DNA from: Aristolochia californica
Taxonomy: Eukaryota; Streptophyta; Magnoliopsida; Piperales; Aristolochiaceae
DNA length: 64,000 nucleotides
Assembly (NCBI GenBank): GCA_029961685.1
Contig: JARWKL010000001.1
Location: 50,811,062 to 50,875,061 of the forward strand
Reading direction: 5' to 3'
The position numbers were made by a program, and so were the translations under genes. Below the pieces are notes generated by a model that saw nothing but the letters and a program-made list of their open reading frames with translations, was not told where the DNA came from and made no database searches. Positions 53,561-64,000 of this stretch are shown here, piece after piece (the first letter of the stretch is position 1; each line of letters starts with the position of its first letter).

Positions 53561-54189
53561 TTTATTGTTGGAAGATAGGGCCCAAGCCCACACGACCAAA
53601 AAAGGCCCACAAAAAGGACCCAATCCCGTAAGAAGTAGGACCCACCATGATTATCACAAGCTGGCATCCTTATCACATAAGTTGGAAGATCAAGAAGGAC
53701 TCGCAAAGGCATATTTATTTTATGGTCACATCCTAGAAGAGTTCTAGTTTGCGTTATGTTTGTCTTTTATCTATATTGAGTTATTTAATTATGCTAGGAC
53801 TTATCTTTAAGTGTTAGAGTTTGGGTGTAATTGGGGCAAAGGTAGTTTATTGTAATTGGATTCTACTACATGCCTCTATTATAAATAGAGGTTCAGGTAC
53901 TTTGATTATAATAAGTTTATGAAGTCAATGAAGTATTTCTCTTTTCCATAAATTCAACATGGTATCAGATCCAGGTTCTGTGAGTTGACGTGGTCAATCC
54001 ACAAAGGTAATTAGATTCTTTTCTGATCTATCATCTTTAGCAGTTAGGGTTCTTTTTTTAGTCCCTACATTCGTTAGGTTTTTATGTTTTTCACCTCTAT
54101 AATGTGTGTTTCATATTGAAAATTTTATATTGACGAAAAGATATTTGAGTATACTTTCCAAATAAAAACGTTTTATGTTTCCAATTGGA

Positions 54190-54565
54190 GTTATCTACAG
54201 AGAGATATCGATATTTGAATGAGCATTAGATTGCAAAAGAGGTTCGAGCAGTAGTCGAAAGCTTCAACTTCTAAGGTATTTTATGCTATCAAGAACTAGA
54301 CTTTATATGGAGAAATATATATCAAAATCAATATTTGTAAGTCTATTATTTTACCTATTCAACCAAATTTTTATCTGAGTTATTTACAAAGAGAAATCGA
54401 TATTTGAAGTAGCAAAGGTCAGATTACAACAGAGGTTCGACCAGCAACAGAAAGCTTCAACTTCTGAGGTATTTTATGCTATCAAGAACGAGACTTTATA
54501 TAGAAAATTATATATCAAAGAAATATATGTAAGTCTATTTTCTTACCTATTCAACCAATTCTTGC
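54190..54565. repeat. Roughly 190-bp tandem duplication in LARD interior
   Basis: Two diverged copies share 'gaaagcttcaacttct.aggt' then 'attttatgctatcaagaac', in the same order, at about 54260 and 54450. No coding. Confidence 0.75.
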
Positions 54566-55310
54566 TCTGAATTTTTTATAAGGAGATATTGATCTTGGAA
54601 GAGTCAATGGTCATGCTGAAAAAAAGAGAAACAATGCCTAGTTCGGCCAGATGACAGAGACCAAAATCTATCAGATTATTTATTTTTTGATAATTATATT
54701 TTATGAAGAGAAGTTATACTTGGATGAAAGGTATTAAATTCTAGTTTTAGAAGGGAAAATTATTATGTCAATCTGATCTATATTTTAAGATATATTCGCA
54801 TTGGAAGAATCAAAGGTCATGTTGGTATCCTATTGCATTGAAAATTCTGAATTTAAACCAATTATTTTGTGTCACTATTTGAGTTGCTATATCATAAAAA
54901 ATATCTCACTTCTCTGTGGTTTAAGGGTTTATTACTACATCCACATTATTTGGGCTTATTGCTACGTCTATGATATTTGGTTCAAGTTGGGATCCTTGCC
55001 ATTACCTCCTAGCGTGAGGGGGAGAAGTAGAAAAAGTACAAGAAATATGCATTTTATTCCATATGTTGTGGATAAATTTTATGTGACCAAAATATTCAAG
55101 AAAGGGGGAACACAAATGAAGCTTGTGCATCTAAGAAGAAAATTTTATATCGGATTATTTCATGGGTTCTTTTACAAAGTTTATTATTTGGTTCATGTTA
55201 TATGTGTTGGAAGATGGTCGTGTTATATTCAGTTGCAACTATTATGTCTCTTTGGGGATATTATTATTGAAGAAGAGGTGGCCTCATACCATTATTTATT
55301 TGTCCCCATA

Positions 55311-55592
55311 AAAAATATCCAAAATGTCAATGGTTACGATTCCATGACGGATGAACTTAACACCCCGTCAAAAATATAAAAAATGTCAATCGTTGGGATT
55401 CCATGACGGAGGAACTTAATACCCCGTAAAAAATATCAAATGTCAATGGTTGGGATTCCATGAAGAAGGAACTTAATACCCTGTCAAAAATATAAAAAAT
55501 ATCAACGGTTGGAATTCCATGACGAAGGAACTTAATACCTCGTAAAAAAATATTAAATGTCAACTGTTGGGACACCATGACGGAGGAACTTA
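55311..55592. repeat. 58-bp tandem repeat, about 5 copies
   Basis: Units begin with tgtcaa.. at 55325, 55384, 55441, 55500 and 55559, each running through 'ggaattccatgacggaggaa' then 'cttaatacc'. Copies differ by point changes and alternate slightly in length (57-59 bp). Located just upstream of the LARD polypurine tract. Confidence 0.9.
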
Positions 55593-55985
55593 TTATTACA
55601 TCTATGTTATACCCCCTGAATTGGCCAGCTGGGCCTCATGAAAGAGAGCACCAACGTGAGGAGGAGTTGTGGAAGATTGGAGGACTGCTATTTTATACAA
55701 AAAATTCTATACATCATTTGCAACAAGTTGGGAGTTCTTGATGTTTTCTCACCCCCAACTTGAGGAGTGTTGGAAGATAGGGCCCAAGCCCACATGACCA
55801 AGGAAGGTCCACATATCTAAGAGTATTATAAGATGGGCCACACGACCAAGGAAGGTCCACAAGATTGGCCCAAACCCATAAGAAGTATGACTCACCATGA
55901 TTACCACGAGCTGACATCCTTATCACATAAGTTGGAAGATCAAGAAGGACTCACAAAGACATCTTTATCTTATGGTCACGCCCTA

Positions 55986-56019
<34 letters not shown>
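55986..56019. repeat. Poly-G tract (34 G)
   Basis: Uninterrupted run at the left terminus of the deletion derivative. A second run of 34 G lies at 56193-56226. Lengths of such runs are sensitive to sequencing and assembly error. Confidence 0.85.
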
Positions 56020-56021
<2 letters not shown>

Positions 56022-56190
56022 TATTCCTCCAAATGGATTTTTGAAGATCAAGTTCATGTCCAACATGAAGATCATGTCAGTCATGTACATGAAGATCATC
56101 TTTGCACTTAGTGTTAGTATTGACGACTTCATGTGCACTGGAAAACAATTTCCAGTACTCTACCACGGGAGGTTGAGAGGGAGGACGACC

Positions 56191-56192
<2 letters not shown>

Positions 56193-56226
<34 letters not shown>
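56193..56226. repeat. Internal poly-G tract (34 G)
   Basis: Uninterrupted G run inside the deletion derivative. Plus-strand Gly-rich and minus-strand Pro-rich ORFs over it are artefacts. Confidence 0.85.
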
Positions 56227-56227
<1 letters not shown>

Positions 56228-56994
56228 AGAAGAGAGGAACGTCGAGAGAGAAGAGAAGTCGTCGCCGAGGGAGGAAGGCCTCCCTCCCTATCGACCTCCG
56301 TCACGAGCATCTCAGTTTCCCGTACTCTACAACGGAGGTCAAGAGGGAGACCGGAGAGGGACAGTGGTGACGAGAGAGGGAGCAGAGAGCTCGAGGTTTA
56401 GGGAGACGATAGAGCTACAGGAATGAGAGAGGGTTGCGGGAATGAGAGAGGGGTGCGCCAGAGAGAACCCCGCGTGTGAGTCATGTACATGATTCTCAAA
56501 ATCGGGGCGAAAAGCACTTTTCGTCGTTTACTCTTGGGACATGAACTTCTGAGTCATGGATGATCATGTACATGAAATAAAGTTTGGTACTCCCTAACGA
56601 CATCAGGACATGAACTGAGTAATACGCATGAAGATCATGTTCTGAGTCATGTTGACTAAGCCCCCCCTAGAAGAGTTCTAGTTTGAGTTATGTTTGTCTT
56701 TTATCTATATTAAGTTATTTAATTATGTTAGGACTTATCTTTAAGTGTTAGAGTTTGGGTATAATTGGGACAAAGATAATTTTATTGTAATTGGACTCTA
56801 CTACCTTCCTCTATTATAAATAGAGGTTCATGTACTCTGATTATGGGGGGGTTAGTCAACATGACTTAGGACATGATCTTCATGCGCATTACTTAGTTCA
56901 TGTCCTGAAGTTGTTAGGGAGTTCCAAAATTCATGTTGATCATCCATGACTCAAGAGATCATGTCCCAAGAGTAAACGGCGAAAAGTGCTTTCT

Positions 56995-57346
56995 GCCCGA
57001 TTTTGAGAATCATGTACATGACTCACGCACGGGGCTCTCTCTGGCTCACACCGTCTCGCTCATTTCTACTCATTTCGTTCCCACACCCCTCTCTCGTTCC
57101 CGCAGCCCCTCTGTCGTCTCCCTAAACCCCGAGCTCTTTGCTCCCTCTCTCGTCTCCACCGTCCCTCTCCGCCCGATTTTGAGAATCATGTACATGACTC
57201 ACGCATGGGGCTCTCTCTGGCTCACACCGTCTCGCTCATTTCTGCTCATTTCGTTCCCGCACCCCTCTCTCGTTCCCGCAGCCCCTCTGTAGTCTCCCTA
57301 AACCCCGAGCTCTTTGTTCCCTCTCTCGTCTCCACCGTCCCTCTCC
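56995..57346. repeat. 176-bp tandem duplication in Harbinger leader
   Basis: The text from gcccgattttgagaatcatg to 'caccgtccctctcc' occurs twice (starts 56995 and 57171), nearly identical. The Ser/Pro-rich ORFs (56933-57292 and 57205-57618) are readings of this C/T-rich leader and are probably not genes. Confidence 0.92.
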
Positions 57347-57829
57347 GGTCTCCCTCTCTACTGTCTCCATCTCTCCCTACGAATGTCCTTCTGACGTCCT
57401 TCTCTCCATCTCGGACTCAATCTTCCTCTGAACCTCCCGCTCGCTTCTCCCTCTCTATTTTCCCCTCGACCTCCCTCTCTTCTCTCTGTCACTTCTCCCT
57501 CTTTTCTCCCTTTCGACATCTCACTCCCTTCTCCCTCTCGCTATTATCTTTTCCCCCAAAATACCTTCCAATTTCCTACGATTTCCCCTATTTCGGTTTT
57601 GGTTTTCTTCGATTTTGACATTTGGGCTTCGATTTCTTAATTTCTACTTCGATTCAGCATTGATTTCTCCATTCGGCTTTGATTTCGGTCGTCAGCTTCG
57701 GTTTTCCCCAAATTTCAGAAGGTATGACTAAACCCTAATTTTTTTTCTGATTAAATGAGTGTCATATTTGATTTAATTTTAGTTTCAGTGCCTAATTTGG
57801 GGTTATTTGTGCATAATTGTGGGATTTAG

Positions 57830-58150
57830 TGTTACGGTTTAGGGTCTAAATTTTTTTATTAGGGTTAGGGTTTAGTGTTTTTAGGGTTTGGTGCTCTATA
57901 TTTAGGGGTTAAGTGTTTAGGGTTAAGGATTTATGGTATTGTTAGGGTTTAGGTTCTAGAGTTAGGGTTTAGGTTTTTTTTAAATTTTTTTTTCAGTTAT
58001 GGTTTATTGGGTGATAGGGTTTAGGGTTTTTAAGATCTAGGTTTTTTTGTTTAACTTCTGGAATTAGGGTTTAGGGTATAGGATTTAGGAGGTTTTGGAG
58101 GTATGGGGTCTAGGGTTAGGGTTTAGGGTCTAGGGTTTTTTTAAGGTTCT
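57830..58150 (+). repeat. Interstitial telomere-like TTTAGGG motifs
   Basis: Many degenerate copies of the plant telomere unit (agggtttagg, ttagggttt), interrupted by AT-rich text. The same region recurs in the third copy at 63170-63780. Confidence 0.8.
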
Positions 58151-58314
58151 CAATTACAGTTTACGGTGTTTAGTCTAGTTCAAACAAGGTTGAGTCGCCT
58201 ACACGGGCGTCTATTAGCCAACGAAACCCAACCCCATCACTGACGAGGTACAGTTCGTAGTGATTGTGAAGTCATATAGGGCTCTACCAGGGGTGTTCTG
58301 TGAATTTGGACTTG

Positions 58315-58315
<1 letters not shown>

Positions 58316-58350
<35 letters not shown>
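58316..58350. repeat. (TG)n microsatellite
   Basis: A long perfect TG run after 'ggacttgatg'. In the third family copy (about 63935) the same place has only a few TG units, so it expanded in this copy. Confidence 0.95.
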
Positions 58351-58354
<4 letters not shown>

Positions 58355-58578
58355 ATTGTTTAGTGCATCTCTAATGGAAATAATTGATTAATTTTGGAAT
58401 GTTTTAGAATGTTGTTTAAAATTTTTGAAGTGCTATAGAATATTTTTGCCATGTGGTGAGGAGATTCGGGTGTTATAAATATCCACCACATGGTATTTTC
58501 TTATTTGTGGTTTTTGTTTCGTGACTGGTAATGGTTGTCTGATAAAGTTTTTTCCATGAGGACAATCTCGGATTTATA

Positions 58579-59550
58579 TTGAAAATGGCTACAAGAAAAC
58601 AACCAAGTGGTCGACCATATGACTTTTGGAGCTTTGAAGAAGACAACAAAATACTCGATCTTTTAGTCAAGCAGGTATATATGGAGAACAAGTTGCCCAA
58701 TGGGGTTTGGAAGTACGAGGTATATACGGAATGTGTCAATAAGTTCAATGAAGACGCAATGAATTAAAAAATTGTTGAGCAGCTTAAAAATCAAATAAGA
58801 TCATGGAAGAAAATATACCAAACGGTAACGAGCTGTCTCAACACTAGTGGGTTCGGTTGGGATGCAACCACACAACGAGTTACTGCATGTCATTCTGTAT
58901 GGCAAGACTACATTAAGGTCAGTAAATCAAGATATATTGTAAAACAGTTTGTATTGTTTCACATTACTAAGAACTCTATTCCATTATAAATGATGTTTTA
59001 TTCTTGTAGGAGCATAAAGATGCTGAGAAGTATAGACAACAAGGTTGCCCTCTTTACGACAAATTGGCTATGGAGTCAGAAACACAATAGCCGTAGGGAA
59101 TGGTAGTACAACTCCTATAGATCTGGGTGATGAAATCATCCATGATGAGTCGGCTCCTATCCCTATGGACGAGCCCGACAATGTTGACGTAGTTATGGGA
59201 ACTCCACCGCAATTCATTTAGCGAAAATGATTCGACAGCGGATCAATCTCATGGAAGTAAAGGGTCATCTTCATGTCGTCATAGAAAGAGAAACGAATTG
59301 CCCACTGATGACAATACACAATTAATTGATGCAGTTAGCCAAATCGCTGAAGCAATGAAATGTGTTATGAAGTATAAGGAACATGATGTCGAAGAACCTT
59401 GGATCAATGCCCTCATGGAAATTCCGGACCTGTCAATTGCACTGAAGTATGGCGCTCCTAGATAGTTGGATACGCCAAGTATGAAGGCCTTGTTTGTAAA
59501 AATGACAATGGCAGAGCGAGTCGGGTGGCTTAATTATTGTGCAAACAACT
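58579..59550 (+). pseudogene. Harbinger ORF1, Myb/SANT-like DNA-binding protein
   Basis: Starts MATRKQPSGRPYDFWSFEED then NKILDLLVKQ. After a stop at 58765 it continues EQLKNQIRSWKKIYQTVTSC then LNTSGFGWDATTQRVTACHS then VWQDYIK, a trihelix/Myb-like domain. An intron follows (about 58918-59009, GT..AG), then EHKDAEKYRQQGCPLYDKLA. The C-terminal part (LIDAVSQIAEAMKCVMK, EPWINALMEIPDLS) lies in other frames. In this superfamily the Myb-like protein binds transposon ends. At least two frame or stop lesions make it non-functional. Confidence 0.85.
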
Positions 59551-60002
59551 AATTGTAATGCGTTTTAAGTACAATATCTTTTTTGAGAAGATTGTTATGT
59601 ATTAAAGACGATGTTTGAATTATAATGTTGCTAGACTTATCACTATGGTTAAGGTTTCTATTTTATATGTTTGTTGTCTTAATATATTATGTGGACAATA
59701 TGGTGGATGAGTATGGATGTGAATATGATTGTTGAGTTTGGATGAATAGGTTATGATTGAAGATTAGCCATTATTTTTGTTTATGACTTTTTAGAAGTTT
59801 AAATTTACAGATTCTCATGGATATTATGATAGAAGAAGAGATGGATGCAATTATGGTTGGACTGACATGTATTATTGTCGTCATAGTAAGATACTATCTA
59901 TGCCATGGCAATAGAGGTGTACCACGTTCTTGTGGGATGAATGGTCCGTTGTATTTGCAAAAGGCCTTAGACAAATCTCTTGTTAAATTTTGAAAAATTT
60001 AC

Positions 60003-61119
60003 AGGATGAATCAAATTGTATTTCACAAATTGGCAAAAATACTTAATAGCAGAGGGTTTTTATCAACGACAAAGACAATCTCAGTGCAAGAACAACTTGC
60101 CTATTTTCTCCTAACTATTGGTCAACAACAAGCCTATAGTGTCACAGTAGAGATGCTTGATAGATCGAACTGGTCCATAAGTAAATATTTCATCAAGGAG
60201 TTGGATACTATCCTCAAACTTCACTCTGATTACATCAAACAGCTTTCAGAATGCACACACTCGAGGATTTTAAACAATTCAATGTTTTATCCATACTTCA
60301 AGGTAACATCACTTGCACTCTATTTAGATTACTATACAAATTTAGTCAATACTAATTGAAATTATATAATTAGGATTGTATTGGGGCTATTGATGGAACG
60401 CATATCAAAGCAAACATCCACTTGAAGAACAACCAAGGTTCTAGAACAGAAAGGGCTATCTATCACAAAATGTGATGGCAACATGTACATTCGACATGTA
60501 ATTCACTTATGTACTAGCTGAATGGGAGGGATCAACAGCTGATTTTTGTGTACTGAAGGATGCATCGACTCGCCGAAATAGACTATTTGTACCTGAAGGT
60601 AAATAATATATTTTTATGCAGTAATCTTTTATCTATTTTATCTTTATTTATTTAATATAGAAAATATTTTGTATTGTAGGTAAATATTATCTTGTCGATG
60701 CTGGTTATGCAAATCTGCCAGGATTTTTGGCTCCATATCGAGGAACTCGGTATTATTTGCAAGAATTTGGAGATAATATTCCTAGGAATGAAAAATAATT
60801 ATTCAATCGAAGACACTCGTCTATGCGTAATACTATTGAGAGAACTTTTGGTGCTTTAAAAGCTCAATTTCAAATGTTGAAAGGCACTCCATTTTCTTTT
60901 AAGATGTAGACAAAAATTGTCATTGCTTGTTGCATATTGCATAATTATATACGTAGAGAGGATTACAATGATATATTTGATTTGGGAGATGATGATTCGG
61001 ATGACGAGTTCGGTGGAGGAGGTGATGGGGTCCAATTACGTGCAACGGATGATACAAACATCGATGATAGCGATGGTCTTGTGGAAGAGGATACCCATGT
61101 AACAAGCTTTCAGAGGTAG
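60003..61119 (+). pseudogene. Harbinger DDE transposase
   Basis: The first exon encodes FHKLAKILNSRGFLSTTKTI and SVQEQLAYFLLTIGQQQAYS, ending PYFK. A short intron (60301-60373) follows, then DCIGAIDGTHIKANI (first catalytic Asp). The next block FTYVLAEWEGSTADFCVLKD carries a changed second-Asp context (usual DSRVL). Another GT..AG intron (about 60600-60679) precedes [30 protein letters not shown] and NTIERTFGALKAQFQML (third acidic residue). At least three in-frame stops are present. A dead HARBI1-like gene. Confidence 0.9.
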
Positions 61120-62102
61120 CGTACATTAGAATCCACAAGAGCCGCACAATTTTGAGATGACATAGCGACTTGCATGTGGAATGATAACTGATGATTGTAT
61201 CTTTTATTGTTTTTGAACATGTGTTGTTATTATGTACTAAACTTGTAATTTGATGATTTTAATACTAATCACGAACTGGTTATTACAATAAAACTTTATT
61301 ACATTAGTAATAAAGTTGTATATTTATTTATATATTATATTTATTAAATTTTATTACTATATTAAACTAGATATTTAAGTCTGGTAAATAAAATATAGTT
61401 ACAATATGCATTTGATCAATTGATTAATTTCAATTTTGTGGAAATATATTATTAATTAATACTATGCCACATTACGTTTTTAATAAAATAATTCTTTATT
61501 TACTCATTATATTTATTTTTTATTTATTGTATTATATTAGTGATTTAATAGTGGTAATATTACGCACAAATATATAGTGTATTAAAGTTATGATTAGATC
61601 ATTTTTTCCTCTTGAATCATTCGTTTTTAGGCTATAGTATATCATATATTATTAATAAATTAATAGCTAAACATATTACTTTCATTTTTGTTATTTATAA
61701 CGTTATTTATTTATTACTTGTAATTAATCATATGTGTATTTCATTGGCTCACATAATTACCATATTAATGCACAATAACATATCTAATTCAATTAATAAA
61801 TATATTAATATATTTTAATTATACATTAAATAAGTTATTCGTGTAGTAATAATGATTGTTTTACCTAATTTGGGATTTGAAGATTATGTTGTAATTATAA
61901 GTGTACTGTATAGGTTTAGGGATTCTCTGGTTTTTTATGTTTTTCTAATGAGTGAGCACTATTCACTGGAAATTGTTTTCCTGTACATGAAGGCGTCAAC
62001 ACTAACACCAAGTACGAAGATAATCTTCATGTACATGGCTGACCTGATCTTCATGTTGGACATGAACTTGAACTTTAAAAATCCATTTGGGGGACTAACC
62101 AT
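61120..62102. other. Harbinger 3' non-coding region
   Basis: About 1 kb of very AT-rich sequence between the transposase and the subterminal region. From about 61940 it holds the sequence shared (inverted) with the deletion derivative at 55986-56667. No other ORF. Confidence 0.7.
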
Positions 62103-62130
62103 CCCCCCCCCCCCCCCCCCCCCCCCCCCC
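62103..62130. repeat. Poly-C tract (28 C) at Harbinger right end
   Basis: Complement of the G tract at the equivalent end of the deletion derivative. It appears to be an expansion of the terminal G/C run, which is only 7 bp at the other end. Confidence 0.85.
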
Positions 62131-62186
62131 ATATTAAGTTTATGAAGTCAATGAAGTATTATCTTTTCTATAAATTCAATATGTAT

Positions 62187-62340
62187 ATAAGCAGGGCATG
62201 AGTGCCCTAATACATAAAAATAAAAAAACTTAAACTAACAACTAATTACAACTTATACCACTCACTCTCATAATTATGTAAAAGAGTCTTCTAACTCCTA
62301 TTCTTTAATACTTGTGAAGATTGGAGCTTTAAGATATTAA
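62187..62340 (-). mobile_element. Continuation of the interrupted copia LTR and flank
   Basis: 62187-62270 continues the LTR that starts at 53379 (compare with the end of 10037-10326: 'gggcatga.tgtcctaata'). 62270-62340 (tatgtaaaagagtcttctaa and following) is a near copy of 53117-53190. Confidence 0.7.
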
Positions 62341-62565
62341 GGGGGGGTTAGTCAACTTGAAGGACGAGATGATCTTCAACCGCATAATGCCCTTCAACAC
62401 TTGAAGTCGTTAGTGGAGCGCAGATGAAGCTTCATCTAGATGCAGGGGTTGAAGGGGTCCTTCATCTCCACAGTTTAATTTCAATCATGTGGAAGAAGGC
62501 CTTGTTTGATCTTCTTTGAATTGAAGGACGGGCGACGCTCGATTTTCCCCCTCTCTCTCCTCGCA

Positions 62566-62587
62566 CCCCCCCCCCCCCCCCCCCCCC
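62566..62587. repeat. Poly-C tract (22 C)
   Basis: Uninterrupted C run in the leader of the third Harbinger-family copy; internal rather than terminal. Confidence 0.85.
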
Positions 62588-63169
62588 GTCGCGCATCGTC
62601 ATTTCTCATTTTTTCTTCCTCTCTCCCGCACTCCCTCTCTCGTCTCCCTGCGCCCCCGACGTCGTTGTTGCCAAAATTGATCTTGTCCTTCGTCTCTGGC
62701 CACCGTCTCAGTTCCCTCTCGTCTCCGGCCTCATCTCTCGGTCTTCTCTCGGCCTCGCCCTCTCTCTCGCACCCCCTCTCTCATCTCCGTGACTCCCTCT
62801 CTTCTCTCGGACTCACTCTCTCTCGCTTCTCTCTCTCTATTCCCTCCCGACCTCCCTTTCTTCTCTGTCTTCTCCCTCTCTTCTCCCTTTCGGCCTCCCA
62901 CTCTCTTCTCTCTCTGGCTAGTCTCCTTTCCCCCAAAAATACCTTCCGATTTCGTTCGATTTCCCCATTTTCATTTTGATTTTCTTCGATTTTGGACATT
63001 TGGCATCGATTGCTTAATATCTACTTCAATTAGGCATCAATTTCACCCTTCGGCTTCATATTTCCCCAAATTTCAGAAGGTATGCCTAAACCCTAATTTT
63101 TTTCATTAAATTAGTGTTTTATTTGATTTAAATTTATTTTCAGTGCGTAATTGGTGTTATTTGTGCATT

Positions 63170-63780
63170 GTTTTGGGATTTAGGGTTACGGTTTATAGTC
63201 TACATTCTTGATTCGTGTATGGATTATTTTTAGGGTTTGCTGCTCGGTATTTAAGGGTCCAGTAATTAGGGTTTAGGGTTTATGGTTAAGGATTTAGGGT
63301 ATTTTAGGGATTAGGGCTTTTAAGGTTTAGGGGGTTTAGGGTTTTTAAGGTTTTGGGAGTTTTGTGTTTTTAAGCTATAAGGTTTTTTCGGTTTAGGGTT
63401 TGGAATTAGGGTGTAGGGTTTAGGGTTTAGGGCTTTTAATGTATTAAGTTCTATAATTAGTGTTAGGGTTTGATGGTTTAGGTTTTTTTTTTATGGTTTG
63501 TATTTCGGGTTTAGGGTTTAGGGTTTAGGTTAAGGATTTAGGGTACTTTAGGGATTAGGGTTTTTAAGGTTTAGGGGGTTTATGGTTTTTAGGGTTTAGG
63601 GTTTAGGTTAAGGATTTAGGGTATTTTAGGGATTAGGGTTTTTAAGGTTTAGGGGGTTTATGGTTTTTAAGGTTTTGGGGGTTTTGTGTTTTTATGCTCT
63701 AGGGTTTTTTAGGATTAGGGTTTGGAATTAGGGTTTTGGGTTTTGGGCTTTTAAGGTAATATGTTCTGGAATTAGTGTTT
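63170..63780 (+). repeat. Interstitial telomere-like TTTAGGG motifs (third copy)
   Basis: Dense degenerate (TTTAGGG) units with short perfect stretches such as tagggtttagggtttagg. Two larger blocks (around 63515-63600 and 63600-63690) are tandem copies of each other ('ttaaggatttagggta.tttt'). Confidence 0.85.
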
Positions 63781-64000
63781 AGGGGTTTTTAGTCTAATTC
63801 AAACAAGGTTGAGTCGCCTACACGGGTGTCCATTAGTTAACGAAACCCGACCCCCATCATTGACGAGGTACAGTTCGTAGTGACTTCAAAGTTATATGGG
63901 GCTCTACCAGGGGTGTTCAGTGAATTTGGACTTGATGTGTGTGTTTTCTCATTGTTTAGTGCATATGCAGTAGTGAAAATAGTTTAATTAATTTTGAAAT

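Larger units (their letters stand above)
55986..56667 (-). mobile_element. Harbinger-family deletion derivative (MITE-like)
   Basis: About 0.68 kb, flanked by CTAG at 55983-55986 and 56667-56670, so the true duplication is 3-4 bp. It is in reverse orientation relative to the 5.3 kb copy: its left text (aaatggatttttgaagatca then agttcatgtcc) matches the right end of 56845-62130 reversed, and its right end (catgttgactaagcccccc) matches the left end reversed. It retains both ends and a little interior, with no transposase. Confidence 0.85.
56845..62130 (+). mobile_element. PIF/Harbinger DNA transposon, 5.3 kb, decayed
   Basis: Begins with 7 G then gttagtcaacatgac, and ends ..gggggactaaccat plus a run of 28 C (62103-62130), giving short terminal inverted repeats of the form G(n)..GTTAGTC. 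Flanks in the LARD LTR are ..GATTAT and ATATTAAG.., consistent with a 2-3 bp duplication. It encodes the two expected proteins, a Myb/SANT-like ORF (58579-59550) and a DDE transposase (60003-61119), both with stops or frame changes. The 5' leader has a 176-bp tandem duplication and TTTAGGG-like repeats. Confidence 0.9.
53566..62181 (+). mobile_element. Non-coding LTR retrotransposon (LARD), 3' LTR split by DNA transposons
   Basis: The 5' LTR is 53566-53959 (394 bp, TGTTGGAAGA...ATTCAACA), with the primer-binding site TGGTATCAGATCC abutting it at 53960. The polypurine tract AACTTGAGGAG and the 3' LTR start at 55768. The 3' LTR is in three pieces: 55768-55986, 56668-56844 and 62131-62181, separated by two Harbinger-family insertions. 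Target duplications are TTTAT (53561-53565) and TGTAT (62182-62186). The 1.8 kb interior lacks gag and pol; the 192-codon ORF at 54801 has no recognisable domain. Confidence 0.9.
62341..64000 (+). mobile_element. Third Harbinger-family copy, cut by window end
   Basis: Starts with 7 G then ttagtcaact after '..gatattaa'. It shares the leader plan of the 5.3 kb copy: a C/T-rich leader, a C run (62566-62587), 'cccaaatttcagaaggtatg' at 63063, TTTAGGG-like repeats, and the 'ttcaaacaaggttgagtcgc' block at 63797. The first 200 bp use different words (cttgaaggacgag), so it is a diverged subfamily. Coding parts and the right end lie beyond the window. Confidence 0.85.

Noticed and set aside
54801..55379. 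192-codon plus-strand ORF in the LARD interior
   Set aside because: Aromatic/Ile-rich translation of AT-rich DNA, overlapping a tandem repeat; no gag or pol motif.
56077..56426. Gly-rich and Pro-rich ORFs over the G tracts
   Set aside because: They are direct readings of homopolymer runs in a transposon derivative, on both strands, with no domain or start context.
57205..57618. 137-codon Ser/Pro/Leu-rich ORF (and the similar 62506-62979 ORF)
   Set aside because: C/T-rich leader of the Harbinger family read by chance; no conserved frame between copies.

Overview
The window is plant nuclear DNA, almost certainly from a eudicot: AT-rich, intron-containing, with iMet-primed Ty1/copia and Ty3/gypsy LTR retrotransposons, TTTAGGG-type telomere-like motifs and a PIF/Harbinger transposon. 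I cannot name the species. Only one host gene is convincing: GLYR1, the cytosolic glyoxylate/succinic semialdehyde reductase, on the minus strand. Its eight coding exons lie at 47644-47540, 20832-20722, 20539-20438, 19428-19327, 19091-18976, 14648-14570, 14468-14298 and 14213-14118. They splice to 882 nt (293 codons plus stop) with GT..AG junctions and no frameshift. The gene spans 33.5 kb because intron 1 is 26.7 kb and intron 5 is 4.3 kb, both filled with mobile elements. One substitution stands out: Phe replaces the near-invariant Ser at residue 121 in the substrate-binding motif.

Layout. 1-14.1 kb (downstream of GLYR1): AT-rich satellite, LTR relics, a 2.5 kb non-coding LTR element (3690-6224), a truncated copia (6629-8688) inserted in an older plus-strand copia tail, and two abutting minus-strand LTR elements (9737-11800). 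Intron 5 (14.6-19.0 kb): a decayed LTR element (15298-18672) and a 72-bp-arm inverted repeat. Intron 1 (20.8-47.5 kb): a gene-capturing non-autonomous LTR element (21457-23969; PB1 and RING fragments), a gypsy chromovirus (24121-30523) holding a solo LTR, and a copia (33828-44712) that itself received two more non-autonomous LTR elements. Of these two, 34554-38149 carries DEAD-box, DExH-box helicase and beta-ketoacyl-ACP synthase fragments, and 41046-43157 carries unrecognised sequence. 47.6-48.2 kb is the GLYR1 5' flank. 48.2-53.4 kb is a stack of truncated minus-strand copia elements. 53.6-62.2 kb is a non-coding LTR element whose 3' LTR was hit twice by the same PIF/Harbinger family (a 0.7 kb deletion derivative and a 5.3 kb copy with decayed ORFs). 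A third family copy starts at 62341 and runs off the window.

How the parts relate. Nothing here works as an operon or pathway. The order of nesting can be read from target-site duplications: 5-bp duplications flank most LTR elements, and short duplications flank the Harbinger copies. The most notable system is a set of three related non-autonomous LTR retrotransposons inside one intron. At least two have picked up pieces of unrelated host genes. In 34554-38149 the pieces lack introns and are fused into long chimeric ORFs, which suggests RNA-level capture. All TE-encoded proteins seen are broken or partial.
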